The notes beneath the pieces are model-generated. The model was not told where the DNA came from, ran no database searches, and was given only the letters and a program-made list of their open reading frames with translations. From positions 5,077,501-5,141,500 of the forward strand of contig NZ_CP047146.1 in the NCBI RefSeq assembly GCF_009834125.1: 64,000 nucleotides of DNA, written 5' to 3'. The position numbers were made by a program, and so were the translations under genes. Of this stretch, positions 8,200-17,314 are shown piece after piece; within the stretch, counting starts at the first letter, position 1, and every line of letters starts with the position of its first letter. This DNA comes from Streptomyces sp. GS7 (GTDB taxonomy: Bacteria > Actinomycetota > Actinomycetes > Streptomycetales > Streptomycetaceae).

Positions 8200-9738
8200 G
8201 TGGGAATCAAGAGGCGGTACTGGGCGTGGGCGGCGGCACCGCTGGCGCTGGCCCTGCTGGCGGCGACCGGCTGTGAGAGCACGCAAGGCGCCCGGGCAAA
8301 GCCGACCGCCGCGCCGGCCACGTCCGGGGCGCTGCCCACGTCCGTGGCTCGGGTGTGCGCCAAGCCCGCGGCCGGGCCGACGAAGGCGCCGGCGGGCGCG
8401 GTGACGGTCGACCCCGCGGCGGTCGGTGACCTGGCAGCGAAGACCAAGAGCGACCCCCCGAACACCACGTTCTGGCTTCGGCCGGGCAAGCACAGGCTCG
8501 ACCCGGACCGCTACGCCCAGGTCATCCCCAAGGAGGGAGACCGCTATCTCGGTGCGCCAGGCGCGGTACTCGACGGCCGGAAGATCAACCAGTACGCGTT
8601 CGGCGGTACCGCCCGCAACGTCACCATCCGCTACCTGACCGTGCAGGGTTTCGTCGCGCCGCAGAACGAGGGCGTGGTCAACCATGACTCGGCCGACGGG
8701 TGGGTGATCGAGCACGCGACGATCCAGAACAACTCCGGGTCCGGGCTGATGGCCGGCGCCCACCAGCGGGTCCGCGCCAACTGCCTGCGCGACAACGGAC
8801 AGTACGGAATGAACGCGTACAAGACCGGCGGCCGCATCAGCGACCTCGTGGTCGAGGACAACGAGATCGTGGGCAACAACACCGGCGACTGGGAACGGCG
8901 GCGGCCGGGCTGCGGCTGCACCGGAGGCGCGAAGTTCTGGGCCGTCAACGGCGCCGACGTACGCGGCAACTGGGTGCACGACAACCGCGGAACAGGGTTG
9001 TGGGCGGACACCAACAACAACGACTTCCGCATCGAGAACAACGTGCTCGACGCCAACGACGGTGCCGCGCTGATCTACGAGACCAGCTACAACGCGGTCA
9101 TCCGGAACAACACGATCCGGCGGAACAACCGGGTCGAAGGCCGCAGGGCGGCCGACCGCGGCGACGACTTCCCGTTCGCGACCGTCTACCTGTCCGAGTC
9201 CGGTGGCGAACCACGGATCCGAGCCCGCACCGACAAGATCGAGATCTACCGGAACGTACTGGAGAACAACTGGAACGGGATCACCCTGTGGGAAAACGCC
9301 GACCGGTTCTGCAACAGCCCGGCCAACACCTCGTCCGGTGACTGCACGTTGCTGGTGCGGCGCCCCGACCGCTGCGCGCGGCCGGTGATCGCCACCGCAC
9401 CGCTCTACGCCGACTGCCGGTGGAAAACCCAGCGGGTGGACATCCACGACAACCGCTTCGTGCTGGACAAGTCCGTCGTCGACTGCACGGCGAAGTGCGA
9501 CCGCATGGCGATGCTGGCCAACTACGGCACCTATCCGGACTGGTCGCCGTACCAGGGCGAACGGGTGGCTACGGCGATCACCACCGAGCAGCACAACCGC
9601 TGGCACCACAACGTCTACCTCGGACCGTGGAAATTCGTCGCCCACGACCCGAGCCGGATACTCGACTCCGGGCAGTGGCAGGGCACGCCGTACCAGCAGG
9701 ACGCGGGCAGCACCTTCGACCCACGGACCGGTGGTTGA
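8200..9738 (+). CDS. Right-handed parallel beta-helix lipoprotein
   Basis: 512 residues from GTG 8200. The N-terminus has basic residues, a hydrophobic stretch and a lipobox-like ending (LLAATGC), so a lipoprotein anchored outside the membrane is likely. A linker rich in Ala, Pro and Thr follows. From about residue 110 the protein is built of short N-rich repeats (NNSGSGLMAG, NNNDFRIENNVLDAND, RNNTIRRNN), the pattern of pectate-lyase-like parallel beta-helices. Such proteins bind, cleave or epimerise acidic polysaccharides at the cell surface. Paired Cys residues could form disulfides outside the cell. Its stop overlaps the next gene. Confidence 0.8.
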   Translation: MGIKRRYWAWAAAPLALALLAATGCESTQGARAKPTAAPATSGALPTSVARVCAKPAAGPTKAPAGAVTVDPAAVGDLAAKTKSDPPNTTFWLRPGKHRLDPDRYAQVIPKEGDRYLGAPGAVLDGRKINQYAFGGTARNVTIRYLTVQGFVAPQNEGVVNHDSADGWVIEHATIQNNSGSGLMAGAHQRVRANCLRDNGQYGMNAYKTGGRISDLVVEDNEIVGNNTGDWERRRPGCGCTGGAKFWAVNGADVRGNWVHDNRGTGLWADTNNNDFRIENNVLDANDGAALIYETSYNAVIRNNTIRRNNRVEGRRAADRGDDFPFATVYLSESGGEPRIRARTDKIEIYRNVLENNWNGITLWENADRFCNSPANTSSGDCTLLVRRPDRCARPVIATAPLYADCRWKTQRVDIHDNRFVLDKSVVDCTAKCDRMAMLANYGTYPDWSPYQGERVATAITTEQHNRWHHNVYLGPWKFVAHDPSRILDSGQWQGTPYQQDAGSTFDPRTGG

Positions 9739-11044
9739 GGTGGGCGGGGACCTGAGGCGCGGTGGGCTGCCGGGCGGACCGGATACGGCGGGCATGCGGC
9801 CCGGCGCCGAACCGCGCCCTGCCGGCACACCGAGAACCGTCGGGGTCGTCTGGGGGTTGCTGGTCCTCAACACGCTCGGCTCCGCCGGGGCGAAGACCAT
9901 CATTCCGCTGCCCCGCTCCCTGATCCAGTTGGTCACCATGGGCGCGCTGGTCTCCGCGTTCGCGCTGGCGCTCGCTCTCAATGTCCGGCTGCGCATCCGA
10001 CCCAGCGCCTTCTTGTTCCTGCTCACCCTGCTGCTGGTGTCGAGCGTGATCTCCAGTGCGCACCTGGAATCCGGGGTCGGCGCGCTGTTCCGCTGTGTCC
10101 GGCTGGCTCTCTTCGTCGGCACGGTGTGGTTGCTCAGCCGCTGGTGGGACGGCGGCCTGACGTTCGTGCGGCACCACATCCGGATGTACTTCGCGGTGCT
10201 CGGGTCGGTGGCCGCCGGCCTGGTCGTCTCACCGGGTGCGGCCCTGCCCGACCTCTACGGCGGGCGCCTTGTGGGCGCGCTGTGGCCGCTCACCCCTCCG
10301 CAGATCGGACAGTACGCCGCGGTGATCACCGGGCTCACCGTGCTGCTCGTACTGGGCCGCCGGACCGACCGGGCCGGCGCGGCGTTCGTCATCGTGCCGT
10401 CGCTCGTCCTGCTCGCGTTGACCCATACCCGGACGGCCACACTCGGCCTGTTCATCGGGCTGGCGTTGGCGATCGGCTCGCTGATCCTGACCAGCGGCGC
10501 CGCCCGCCGGTTCTTCACCTGGGCGGTGCTGTGCGCCGCGGTGGCCGCGGTGGCGCTCGGCTCCGTGCTGGAGGCGTGGTTCCTGCGCGGGCAGAGCCAG
10601 GAGAACTTCTCCAGCCTCACCGGTCGGGCCAAGGTCTGGGACGCCCTGTTGGCAGCGCCCCGAACGACCTCGGAGCAGATGTTCGGCGTGGGCCTGGGCG
10701 ACAAGTCGTTCGGCGGGCTGCCGATCGACAACAGCTGGCTGGCCGTCTACAACGAGCAGGGACTGATCGGCGTCGCCCTCGTGGCGGCGATCATCATCGT
10801 GCTGGGCGGCGTCGCGTTGCTGCGGCCGACATCGCTGCCGAGGGCCTGCGCGATCTTCCTGATCAGCTACTGCGCGATCGCGTCGTACACCGAGGCCGGG
10901 CTGGGCGACGCCTCGCCGTATCTGCTGCATCTGGCGGTCGCCGCCTCGCTGCTGGCGGCACCTGCCGCGGCCACGCCCGCCCCGACGCCCGAAGTTCCTC
11001 TACGACGCATCCCGCGCTGGGCCCAGAGATCGGAGGTGACCTGA
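9731..11044 (+). CDS. O-antigen ligase / Wzy polymerase-like membrane protein
   Basis: Up to 437 residues from GTG 9731, which overlaps the previous stop; ATG 9794 is an alternative start. About ten hydrophobic segments run through the protein, with a longer periplasmic loop at about 290-340 (LTGRAKVWDALLAAP, GLGDKSFGG) as in the Wzy_C/O-antigen ligase family. It would join lipid-linked repeat units into a polymer outside the membrane. It fits the flippase and co-polymerase genes in the same operon. Ligase and polymerase cannot be separated by sequence. Confidence 0.78.
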   Translation: MVEVGGDLRRGGLPGGPDTAGMRPGAEPRPAGTPRTVGVVWGLLVLNTLGSAGAKTIIPLPRSLIQLVTMGALVSAFALALALNVRLRIRPSAFLFLLTLLLVSSVISSAHLESGVGALFRCVRLALFVGTVWLLSRWWDGGLTFVRHHIRMYFAVLGSVAAGLVVSPGAALPDLYGGRLVGALWPLTPPQIGQYAAVITGLTVLLVLGRRTDRAGAAFVIVPSLVLLALTHTRTATLGLFIGLALAIGSLILTSGAARRFFTWAVLCAAVAAVALGSVLEAWFLRGQSQENFSSLTGRAKVWDALLAAPRTTSEQMFGVGLGDKSFGGLPIDNSWLAVYNEQGLIGVALVAAIIIVLGGVALLRPTSLPRACAIFLISYCAIASYTEAGLGDASPYLLHLAVAASLLAAPAAATPAPTPEVPLRRIPRWAQRSEVT

Positions 11045-11046
11045 GC

Positions 11047-12288
11047 ATGCACGTCCTCGTGGTGCACAACCACTACTCCTCGGCACAGCCGAGCGGGGAG
11101 AACAAGGTCGTCGACCAGGAGGTGGCGCTGCTGCGCGCCGCCGGCCACCGGGTCGAGGTGTTCGAGCGGCGCAGCGACGACATCGCCGCCCGGTCCCTGC
11201 CGGGCAAGGCCGCGGTGCCGCTGCTGGTGCCGTGGAACCCTGCGGTCCGCGCGGAACTTGCCGCCCGGCTGCGCACCGAGCGGCCGGACGTGGTGCACGT
11301 CCACAACGTCTTCCCGCTCCTGTCGCCCGCGGTGCTCGCCGCCTGCGCCGACGCCGGCGTGCCCGCCGTCGCCACGCTGCACAACTACACCCAGGTCTGC
11401 CCGCCCGGCACGCTGCAACGGGACGGCCGGCCGTGCACCGAGTGCGTCGGGTCGGCGCCGCTGCCCGCCGTCCGGCACGGCTGCTACCGGGGCTCCCGCC
11501 TCGCGACGGTGCCGCTCGCGGTCAGCCTGTCGGTCAACCGGCGGCGGTGGTGGTCCGGCGTGGAGCGGTTCTTCTGCATCTCCGCGGCGCAGCGCGACGT
11601 CCTGGTGCGGGCCGGCATGCCGGCCGACCGGCTGGCGGTGAAGCACAACTTCGTGCCCGACCCGGGCGCCTGTCGAGCGGACGCCGGCGAGCATCTGCTC
11701 TATCTCGGCCGACTCGCGGAGGCCAAGGGCGTGCGGCTGCTCATGGCCGCGTGGGACGAGATCGCCGCTGACGGCGGTGTGGGCGTGCCGCTCGTGGTCG
11801 CCGGCGCGGGGCCGCTGGAGGGAGAGGTGACCGCCTGGGCGGCGGGCCGGGACGACGTGCGGTATGTCGGCCTGTACGACCCGGCGGAGTGCCGGCAGGC
11901 CGTCGCGCGGTCGGTCGCCGTGGTGGCTCCTTCGACGTGGCTGGAGGCGTTCGGCCTGGTGGTCGTGGAGGCCATGGCGGCGGGGGTCCCGGCCGTCGCC
12001 GCCGGGCACGGCGCCTTCGTCGAACTCGTCGAGGACGGGGTGACCGGGCTGCTGCACCGGCCCGGCGAGCCCGCCTCGCTCGCGTCCTGCATTCGCCGGA
12101 TCGCGGCCGAGCCGGCCCGCAACCGGGAGATGGGCCAGGCGGCCCGGCGCCGTTACGAGCAGGGGTTCAGCCCGGCCGTCGGGCTGGAGCGCCTGGTGGA
12201 TGAGTACCGCACCGCGATCGCGGATCGGTCAGCACTCACTCGCGGCGGGGACACCCGCGCGAGCAGGGGGGATGGGGACAGTAGATGA
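11047..12288 (+). CDS. Glycosyltransferase family 4
   Basis: 413 residues, GT-B fold. The N-terminal domain begins MHVLVVHNHY and has the Gly-rich loop PSGENKVV. The C-terminal domain holds LLYLGRLAEAKGV, the usual nucleotide-sugar domain start, and the retaining-GT motif EAFGLVVVEAMAAGVP (E-x7-E) at about 300-315. An insertion with four Cys (CPPGTLQRDGRPCTECVG and later GC) is common in this subgroup. It transfers one sugar to the lipid-linked repeat unit in the cytoplasm; donor and acceptor are unknown. Its stop overlaps the next ATG. Confidence 0.85.
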   Translation: MHVLVVHNHYSSAQPSGENKVVDQEVALLRAAGHRVEVFERRSDDIAARSLPGKAAVPLLVPWNPAVRAELAARLRTERPDVVHVHNVFPLLSPAVLAACADAGVPAVATLHNYTQVCPPGTLQRDGRPCTECVGSAPLPAVRHGCYRGSRLATVPLAVSLSVNRRRWWSGVERFFCISAAQRDVLVRAGMPADRLAVKHNFVPDPGACRADAGEHLLYLGRLAEAKGVRLLMAAWDEIAADGGVGVPLVVAGAGPLEGEVTAWAAGRDDVRYVGLYDPAECRQAVARSVAVVAPSTWLEAFGLVVVEAMAAGVPAVAAGHGAFVELVEDGVTGLLHRPGEPASLASCIRRIAAEPARNREMGQAARRRYEQGFSPAVGLERLVDEYRTAIADRSALTRGGDTRASRGDGDSR

Positions 12289-13529
12289 CACGATGCCGAC
12301 TCTGCGGCTCGGAAGCGATGGCGAGCGTCGTCGATCTCGGGACGACGCCACCATGTGAGAGCTTTCTCGCCGCGGACCAACTCGACCAGCCGGAGCCGGC
12401 GTTCCCGCTGCACCTGCGGGTCTGCACCGACTGCTGGCTGGCGCAGATCCCTCCGTTGATCACGCCGGAGGAGACGTTCACGCAGTACGCGTACTTCTCC
12501 TCCTACTCGACCTCCTGGGTGGAGCACGCGCGCACGTTCGTCACGGACGCCGCAGCGCGGCTGGGTCTCGACTCCGTGGAGAAGGACGCCTTCGTGGTCG
12601 AGGTCGCGAGCAACGACGGGTACCTGCTGAGGCACATGGTGGACCGAGGGATCCGCTGCCTCGGCATCGAGCCGTCGGTGAACGTCGGCGCAGCGGCGCG
12701 GGACGCGGGTGTGCCCACGCTCACCGAGTTCCTGGACCCGGCCACCGGATCGGCCGTCCGCGCCGAGCACGGCCCGGCGGACCTGGTCGTGGCCAACAAC
12801 GTGTACGCGCACATCCCCGACGTGGTCGGGTTCACCCGGGGGCTGCGCGCCCTGGTCGCCGACGACGGCTGGGTCTCCATCGAGGTGCAGCACCTGCTGA
12901 CCCTGATCGAGGAGAACCAGTACGACACGATCTATCACGAGCACTTCCAGTACTACACGGTCGCGTCCGCGACCCGGGCGCTGGCCAGCGGCGGACTCGC
13001 GCTCGTGGACGTCGAGTTGCTGCCCACGCACGGCGGCTCCATCCGGCTGTGGGCCAGGCCGTCCGAGGTGGCCGGCGAGCCGACCCGCAGGGTGGCCGAC
13101 GTTCTGGCCCGGGAGAAGGCCGCCGGACTGCAGGAGCTGTCCGGGTACACCGAGTTCTCCGCCCGGGTGGCCAAGGTGCGCCGGGACCTCCTGCGATTCC
13201 TCATCGAGGCGGCCGAGCGCGGCGAGACGGTGGTCGGCTACGGCGCCCCGGGCAAGGGCAACACCCTGCTCAACCACTGCGGCATCCGGCCCGACCTGCT
13301 CCCGTACACCGTCGACCGCAACCCCTACAAGCACGGCAGGTTCACCCCTGGCACCCGCATCCCGATCCTGCCGCCCGAGCAGATCAGCGCCGACAGACCG
13401 GACTACGTCCTCGTCCTCCCGTGGAACCTGCGGGACGAACTGGTCGAGCAGCTGTCCTTCGTGCACGACTGGGGCGGCCGGCTGGTCTTTCCCATCCCGG
13501 AACTGAGCATTGTCGAGGTCACGTCGTGA
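12285..13529 (+). CDS. Zinc-binding class I SAM C-methyltransferase (NDP-sugar type)
   Basis: 414 residues. The N-terminal zinc site is CxxC (C4, C7) plus CxxC (C47, C50). The SAM fold follows, with EVASNDGYLL at about 105, and then EHFQYYT, where the catalytic Tyr/His of sugar C-methyltransferases sits. The C-terminal domain begins near GYGAPGKGNTLL. This three-domain layout is that of the C-3 methyltransferases acting on 4-keto NDP-sugars. Next to a nucleotidyltransferase and epimerases, it predicts a branched, C-methylated sugar in the polymer. The ATG overlaps the GT4 stop (ATGA). Confidence 0.85.
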   Translation: MTRCRLCGSEAMASVVDLGTTPPCESFLAADQLDQPEPAFPLHLRVCTDCWLAQIPPLITPEETFTQYAYFSSYSTSWVEHARTFVTDAAARLGLDSVEKDAFVVEVASNDGYLLRHMVDRGIRCLGIEPSVNVGAAARDAGVPTLTEFLDPATGSAVRAEHGPADLVVANNVYAHIPDVVGFTRGLRALVADDGWVSIEVQHLLTLIEENQYDTIYHEHFQYYTVASATRALASGGLALVDVELLPTHGGSIRLWARPSEVAGEPTRRVADVLAREKAAGLQELSGYTEFSARVAKVRRDLLRFLIEAAERGETVVGYGAPGKGNTLLNHCGIRPDLLPYTVDRNPYKHGRFTPGTRIPILPPEQISADRPDYVLVLPWNLRDELVEQLSFVHDWGGRLVFPIPELSIVEVTS

Positions 13530-13542
13530 AAGAGGTTGCAGC

Positions 13543-14370
13543 ATGAAGGTCGTACTGTTCTGCGGCGGCTACGGGCTGCGCATGCGCGGCGGAGCCTCCG
13601 ACGACATGCCCAAGCCGATGGCGATGGTCGGCCCGCGGCCGCTGATCTGGCACGTCATGCGCTACTACGCGCACTTCGGGCACACGGAGTTCATCCTCTG
13701 CCTCGGGTACGGGGCGCACCACATCAAGAACTTCTTCCTCAACTACGAGGAGACGACGTCCAACGACTTCGTGCTGCGCAACGGGCGGACCGAGCTGCTG
13801 TCCACCGACATCGCCTCCTGGACGATCACGTTCGCGCAGACCGGCATCGAGTCGCCGATCGGGGAGCGGCTGCGCCGGGTGCGGCACCATCTGGACGGCG
13901 ACGAGATGTTCCTCGCCAACTACGCCGACGTGCTCACCGACGCCCCGCTGCCGGAGATGATCGACCGGTTCGCCCGGCGCGACGCCGGTGCGTCGATGAT
14001 GGTGGTGCCGCCGCAGTCCTCGTTCCACTGCGTGGACCTGGGCGAGGACGGCCTGGTGGGGGGCATCACCGCGGTGAGTGAACTGCCGCTGTGGGAGAAC
14101 GGCGGCTACTTCGTGCTCCGCCAGGAGGTCTTCGACCACATCCCGGAGAGCGGGGATCTGGTCGCCGACGGATGCGCCCAACTCGCCAAGCGCGGCCGGT
14201 TGGTGGCGCACCAGCACCGCGGCTTCTGGAAGCCGACCGACACCGTGAAGGAGCGGGCCGCGCTCGACGCCGCCTATACCCGGGGCGACCGCCCGTGGGC
14301 CGTGTGGGAACGGGACGGCGCGGGGGCGCGCGCGACCGGGAGCAGGGACTGCGCCGGAGCGAGGGCGTGA
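13543..14370 (+). CDS. Sugar-1-phosphate nucleotidyltransferase (glucose-1-phosphate cytidylyltransferase-like)
   Basis: 275 residues from ATG 13543, preceded by GAAAGAGG. The N-terminus KVVLFCGGYGLRMR followed by MPKPMAMVG is the nucleotide-binding signature of the family; the usual GGxGTR is GGYGLR here. The following RPLIWHVMRYYAHFGHTEF and LCLGYGAH are typical of RfbF-type glucose-1-phosphate cytidylyltransferases, so a CDP-sugar is a reasonable guess. It would supply the activated sugar modified by the flanking methyltransferase, deacetylase and epimerase. The C-terminal tail is low in complexity (Gly, Ala, Arg). Confidence 0.82.
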   Translation: MKVVLFCGGYGLRMRGGASDDMPKPMAMVGPRPLIWHVMRYYAHFGHTEFILCLGYGAHHIKNFFLNYEETTSNDFVLRNGRTELLSTDIASWTITFAQTGIESPIGERLRRVRHHLDGDEMFLANYADVLTDAPLPEMIDRFARRDAGASMMVVPPQSSFHCVDLGEDGLVGGITAVSELPLWENGGYFVLRQEVFDHIPESGDLVADGCAQLAKRGRLVAHQHRGFWKPTDTVKERAALDAAYTRGDRPWAVWERDGAGARATGSRDCAGARA

Positions 14371-15014
14371 TCCGGCTCGGGGCCGGGCGCCTGGACCGGA
14401 TCGTCGCGGTGGGCGCGCACTGCGACGACATCGCCATCGGCGCCGGCGGCACGCTGCTGACGATGTGCCTGGCGCGGCCGGGTGTCCGCGTCGACGCGCT
14501 GGTGCTCTCCGGCGGCGGCAGCGAGCGGGAGCAGGAGGAGCAGGCCGCGCTCGCCGCCTTCTGCCCGGGCGCCGAACTGCGGCTGACCGTGCTCAAGTTG
14601 CCGGACGGCCGGCTGCCGGCGTACTGGGACGAGGCCAAGGCCGCGGTCGAGGAGCTGCGCCTGCAGACCGAGCCGGATCTGGTCCTGGCGCCGCGCACCG
14701 ATGACGCGCACCAGGACCACCGCGGTCTGGCGAAGCTGCTGACCACCGCGTTCCGCGACCACCTCGTGCTCGGCTACGAGATCGTCAAGTGGGACGGCGA
14801 TCTCGGCCGTCCGGCGGCGTACCAGCCGCTGTCGCCCGAGATCGCCGAACAGAAGGTGCGGCTGTTGCAGGAGCACTACCCCTCGCAGCGGCACCGGCTC
14901 TGGTACGACCGGGAGGCCTTCCTCGGTCTTGCGCGGATCCGCGGCATCGAATGCCACGCGCGCTACGCCGAGGCCTTCGCCGTCACCAAACTCACTCTCA
15001 ACCTGGGGGGTTGA
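14367..15014 (+). CDS. PIG-L family deacetylase
   Basis: 215 residues from a GTG that overlaps the previous stop (GTGA). The zinc-binding motif AHCDDIAIGAGG at about 15-27 corresponds to the family's (P/A)HxDD. The second motif, DDAHQDHRGL at about 112, supplies the remaining His ligand. The family removes acetyl groups from N-acetyl-glucosaminyl compounds or related amides. Here it probably deacetylates a sugar or nucleotide-sugar intermediate in the cytoplasm. Length is normal for a compact member. Confidence 0.85.
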   Translation: MIRLGAGRLDRIVAVGAHCDDIAIGAGGTLLTMCLARPGVRVDALVLSGGGSEREQEEQAALAAFCPGAELRLTVLKLPDGRLPAYWDEAKAAVEELRLQTEPDLVLAPRTDDAHQDHRGLAKLLTTAFRDHLVLGYEIVKWDGDLGRPAAYQPLSPEIAEQKVRLLQEHYPSQRHRLWYDREAFLGLARIRGIECHARYAEAFAVTKLTLNLGG

Positions 15015-15017
15015 ACC

Positions 15018-16043
15018 TTGCGCGTACTGCTGACCGGACACCAGGGCTATCTGGGAACCGTGATGGCTCCGGTCCTCGCCGCCGCCGGGCACGAGGTCGT
15101 CGGCCTTGACGCCGGCCTGTTCGCCGACTGCGTGCTGGGCCCGCCGCCCGCGGACCCGCCAGGGCACCGGGTGGACCTGCGCGACGTCACGGCCGAACAC
15201 GTGGCCGGGGTGGACACCGTGATCCACCTGGCCGCGCTGTCCAACGACCCGTTGGGATCGCTGGCGCCCGAGCTCACCTACGACATCAACCACCACGCGT
15301 CCGTTCGCCTTGCCCGACTGGCCCGCGACGCCGGAGTGCGGCGCTTCCTGTACGCGTCGACCTGCTCGGTCTACGGTGCCGCCGGCGGAGACGACCTGGT
15401 GACCGAGGACGCCCCGCTGCGCCCGGTGACGCCGTACGCGGAGTCCAAGGTGCGGGTGGAAGACGACCTCCACGCGCTGGCCGACGGCGACTTCAGCCCG
15501 GTGTACATGCGCAATGCCACCGCATTCGGCTACTCACCCCGGCCGCGCGCCGACATCGTCCTGAACAACCTGGTGGGCCACGCGCTTCTGTCCGGCGAGG
15601 TGCTGGTGCTCTCCGACGGCACCCCCTGGCGCCCGCTGGTACACGCCGCCGATATCGCCCGGGCCTTCGCGGCCGCGCTGACCGCGCCGCGGGAAGCGGT
15701 ACACGACCGGGCGTTCAACATCGGCAGCGAGATCAACAACGTCACGGTCGCCGAGATCGCCGAGCAGGTCGCCGAGGCGGTATCCGGCTCGCGGGTGGTG
15801 ATCACCGGGGAGACCGGTGCCGATCCGCGGTCGTACCGGGTGGACTTCTCCCGGTTCCGCACCGCGGTGCCCGGGTTCGACTGCGCGTGGACGGTGAAGC
15901 AGGGCGCACTCGAACTCGCCGATGCCTACCGGAAACACGGGCTGACCCGGGAGGACTTCGAGAGGCGCTTCACCCGCCTCGCCGTGCTCCGCGCCGCGTC
16001 CGACGCCGGCGCCGTCGACGACACGCTGCGGTGGCGCCGATGA
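15018..16043 (+). CDS. NAD-dependent epimerase/dehydratase (SDR)
   Basis: 341 residues, starting with TTG 15018, three bases after the previous stop and preceded by a G-run. TGHQGYLG at about 6-13 is the NAD-binding Gly motif and YAESK at about 140 is the catalytic Tyr-x3-Lys. STCSVYG before it supplies the catalytic Ser/Thr. This is the extended SDR family acting on nucleotide sugars (4-epimerases, 4,6-dehydratases). Lying between a deacetylase and a DUF4910 gene, it should process the same sugar. The exact reaction is not assigned. Confidence 0.85.
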   Translation: MRVLLTGHQGYLGTVMAPVLAAAGHEVVGLDAGLFADCVLGPPPADPPGHRVDLRDVTAEHVAGVDTVIHLAALSNDPLGSLAPELTYDINHHASVRLARLARDAGVRRFLYASTCSVYGAAGGDDLVTEDAPLRPVTPYAESKVRVEDDLHALADGDFSPVYMRNATAFGYSPRPRADIVLNNLVGHALLSGEVLVLSDGTPWRPLVHAADIARAFAAALTAPREAVHDRAFNIGSEINNVTVAEIAEQVAEAVSGSRVVITGETGADPRSYRVDFSRFRTAVPGFDCAWTVKQGALELADAYRKHGLTREDFERRFTRLAVLRAASDAGAVDDTLRWRR

Positions 16044-17314
16044 CCGAGGCCGGCGAAGAGATGCACGCGCTGGTGGAGCGGCTGTACCCGCTGTGCCGGA
16101 GCATCACCGGCGACGGTGTGCGCGCCACCCTGGGGATCGTCGGCGAGTACGTCCCGCTGCAGGTGCACGAGGTGCCGACCGGGACCCAGGTGCTCGACTG
16201 GACGGTGCCGCAGGAGTGGAACATCCGGGACGCGTACATCGCCGACACCGCCGGCCACCGGGTCGTCGACTTCGCCGCGTCCAGCCTGCACGTGCTCGGC
16301 TACAGCGTGCCGGTGTCGGCGACCATGCCGCTGGCCGAGCTGCGTGGGCATCTGCACACCCTGCCGGACCACCCGACCTGGGTGCCGTACCGCACCAGCT
16401 ACTACAAGCCGGAATGGGGGTTCTGCCTGGCTCAGGCGACGTTGGACGCGCTGCCGGACGGCGAGTACGAGGTGCGCATCGACTCCACACTCACCGATGG
16501 CCACCTCACCTACGCCGAGCACGTGGTCCCCGGTCAGGTCCCCGACGAGGTGATCGTCTCCTGCCACGTCTGCCATCCGTCGCTGGCCAACGACAACCTG
16601 GCCGGCATCGCGGTGGCGACGTTCCTGGCCCGGGCGCTGGCCGAGCAGACGCCGTACTACACCTACCGGTTCGTCTTCGCGCCCGGCACCATCGGGGCGA
16701 TCACCTGGCTCGCCCGCAACGCGGAGCGGATCGATCGGGTCAAGCACGGCCTTGTGCTGGCCTGCGCCGGCGACCCGGGCCGGCTGACGTACAAGCAGAG
16801 CAGGCGCGGCGACGCGGAGATCGACCGGGTGATGCGGCACGTGCTTGCCGCATCCGAACGCCCTCACCACGTCGCCGAGTTCACCCCGTACGGATACGAC
16901 GAGCGGCAGTTCTGCTCGCCCGGGTTCGATCTCGGCGTGGGCTCGCTCAGCCGGACCCCGTACGCCGGCTACCCCGAGTACCACACCTCGGCGGACAACC
17001 TGGACTTCGTCTCCCCGGAGGCGATGGCGGACACGCTCGCCGTCTGCCGCGAGGCATTCGCCGTGCTGGACCGCAACCGGCGGTACCTCAACCTCAGCCC
17101 CTACGGCGAACCGCAGCTGGGCCGGCGTGGGTTGTACGACTCGCTCGGCGGCCGCAGTGATGCGAAGCAGGCCCAGATGGCCATGCTCTGGGTGCTCAGC
17201 CTCTCCGACGGCGAGCGCAGTCTGCTGGAGGTCGCCGAGCGGTCCGGGCTGCCGTTCGACACCGTCGCCGCCGCGGCCGGCGCCCTGCACGGCGCCGGGC
17301 TGATCAAGGCATGA
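16040..17314 (+). CDS. DUF4910 / aminopeptidase-like zinc-fold protein
   Basis: 424 residues, with the start overlapping the preceding stop (ATGA). The body resembles M28-type aminopeptidases, with SCHVCHPSLANDNLAG at about 175 as the metal-site region and ESPGFD-like FCSPGFDLGVGSLSR later. The C-terminal 80 residues look like a winged-helix domain (LSDGERSLLEVAERSG). Members occur in bacterial polysaccharide and secondary-metabolite loci, commonly next to sugar nucleotidyltransferases and PIG-L proteins as here; their reaction is, to my knowledge, not established. It may hydrolyse an amide on a sugar intermediate. Confidence 0.78.
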   Translation: MTEAGEEMHALVERLYPLCRSITGDGVRATLGIVGEYVPLQVHEVPTGTQVLDWTVPQEWNIRDAYIADTAGHRVVDFAASSLHVLGYSVPVSATMPLAELRGHLHTLPDHPTWVPYRTSYYKPEWGFCLAQATLDALPDGEYEVRIDSTLTDGHLTYAEHVVPGQVPDEVIVSCHVCHPSLANDNLAGIAVATFLARALAEQTPYYTYRFVFAPGTIGAITWLARNAERIDRVKHGLVLACAGDPGRLTYKQSRRGDAEIDRVMRHVLAASERPHHVAEFTPYGYDERQFCSPGFDLGVGSLSRTPYAGYPEYHTSADNLDFVSPEAMADTLAVCREAFAVLDRNRRYLNLSPYGEPQLGRRGLYDSLGGRSDAKQAQMAMLWVLSLSDGERSLLEVAERSGLPFDTVAAAAGALHGAGLIKA

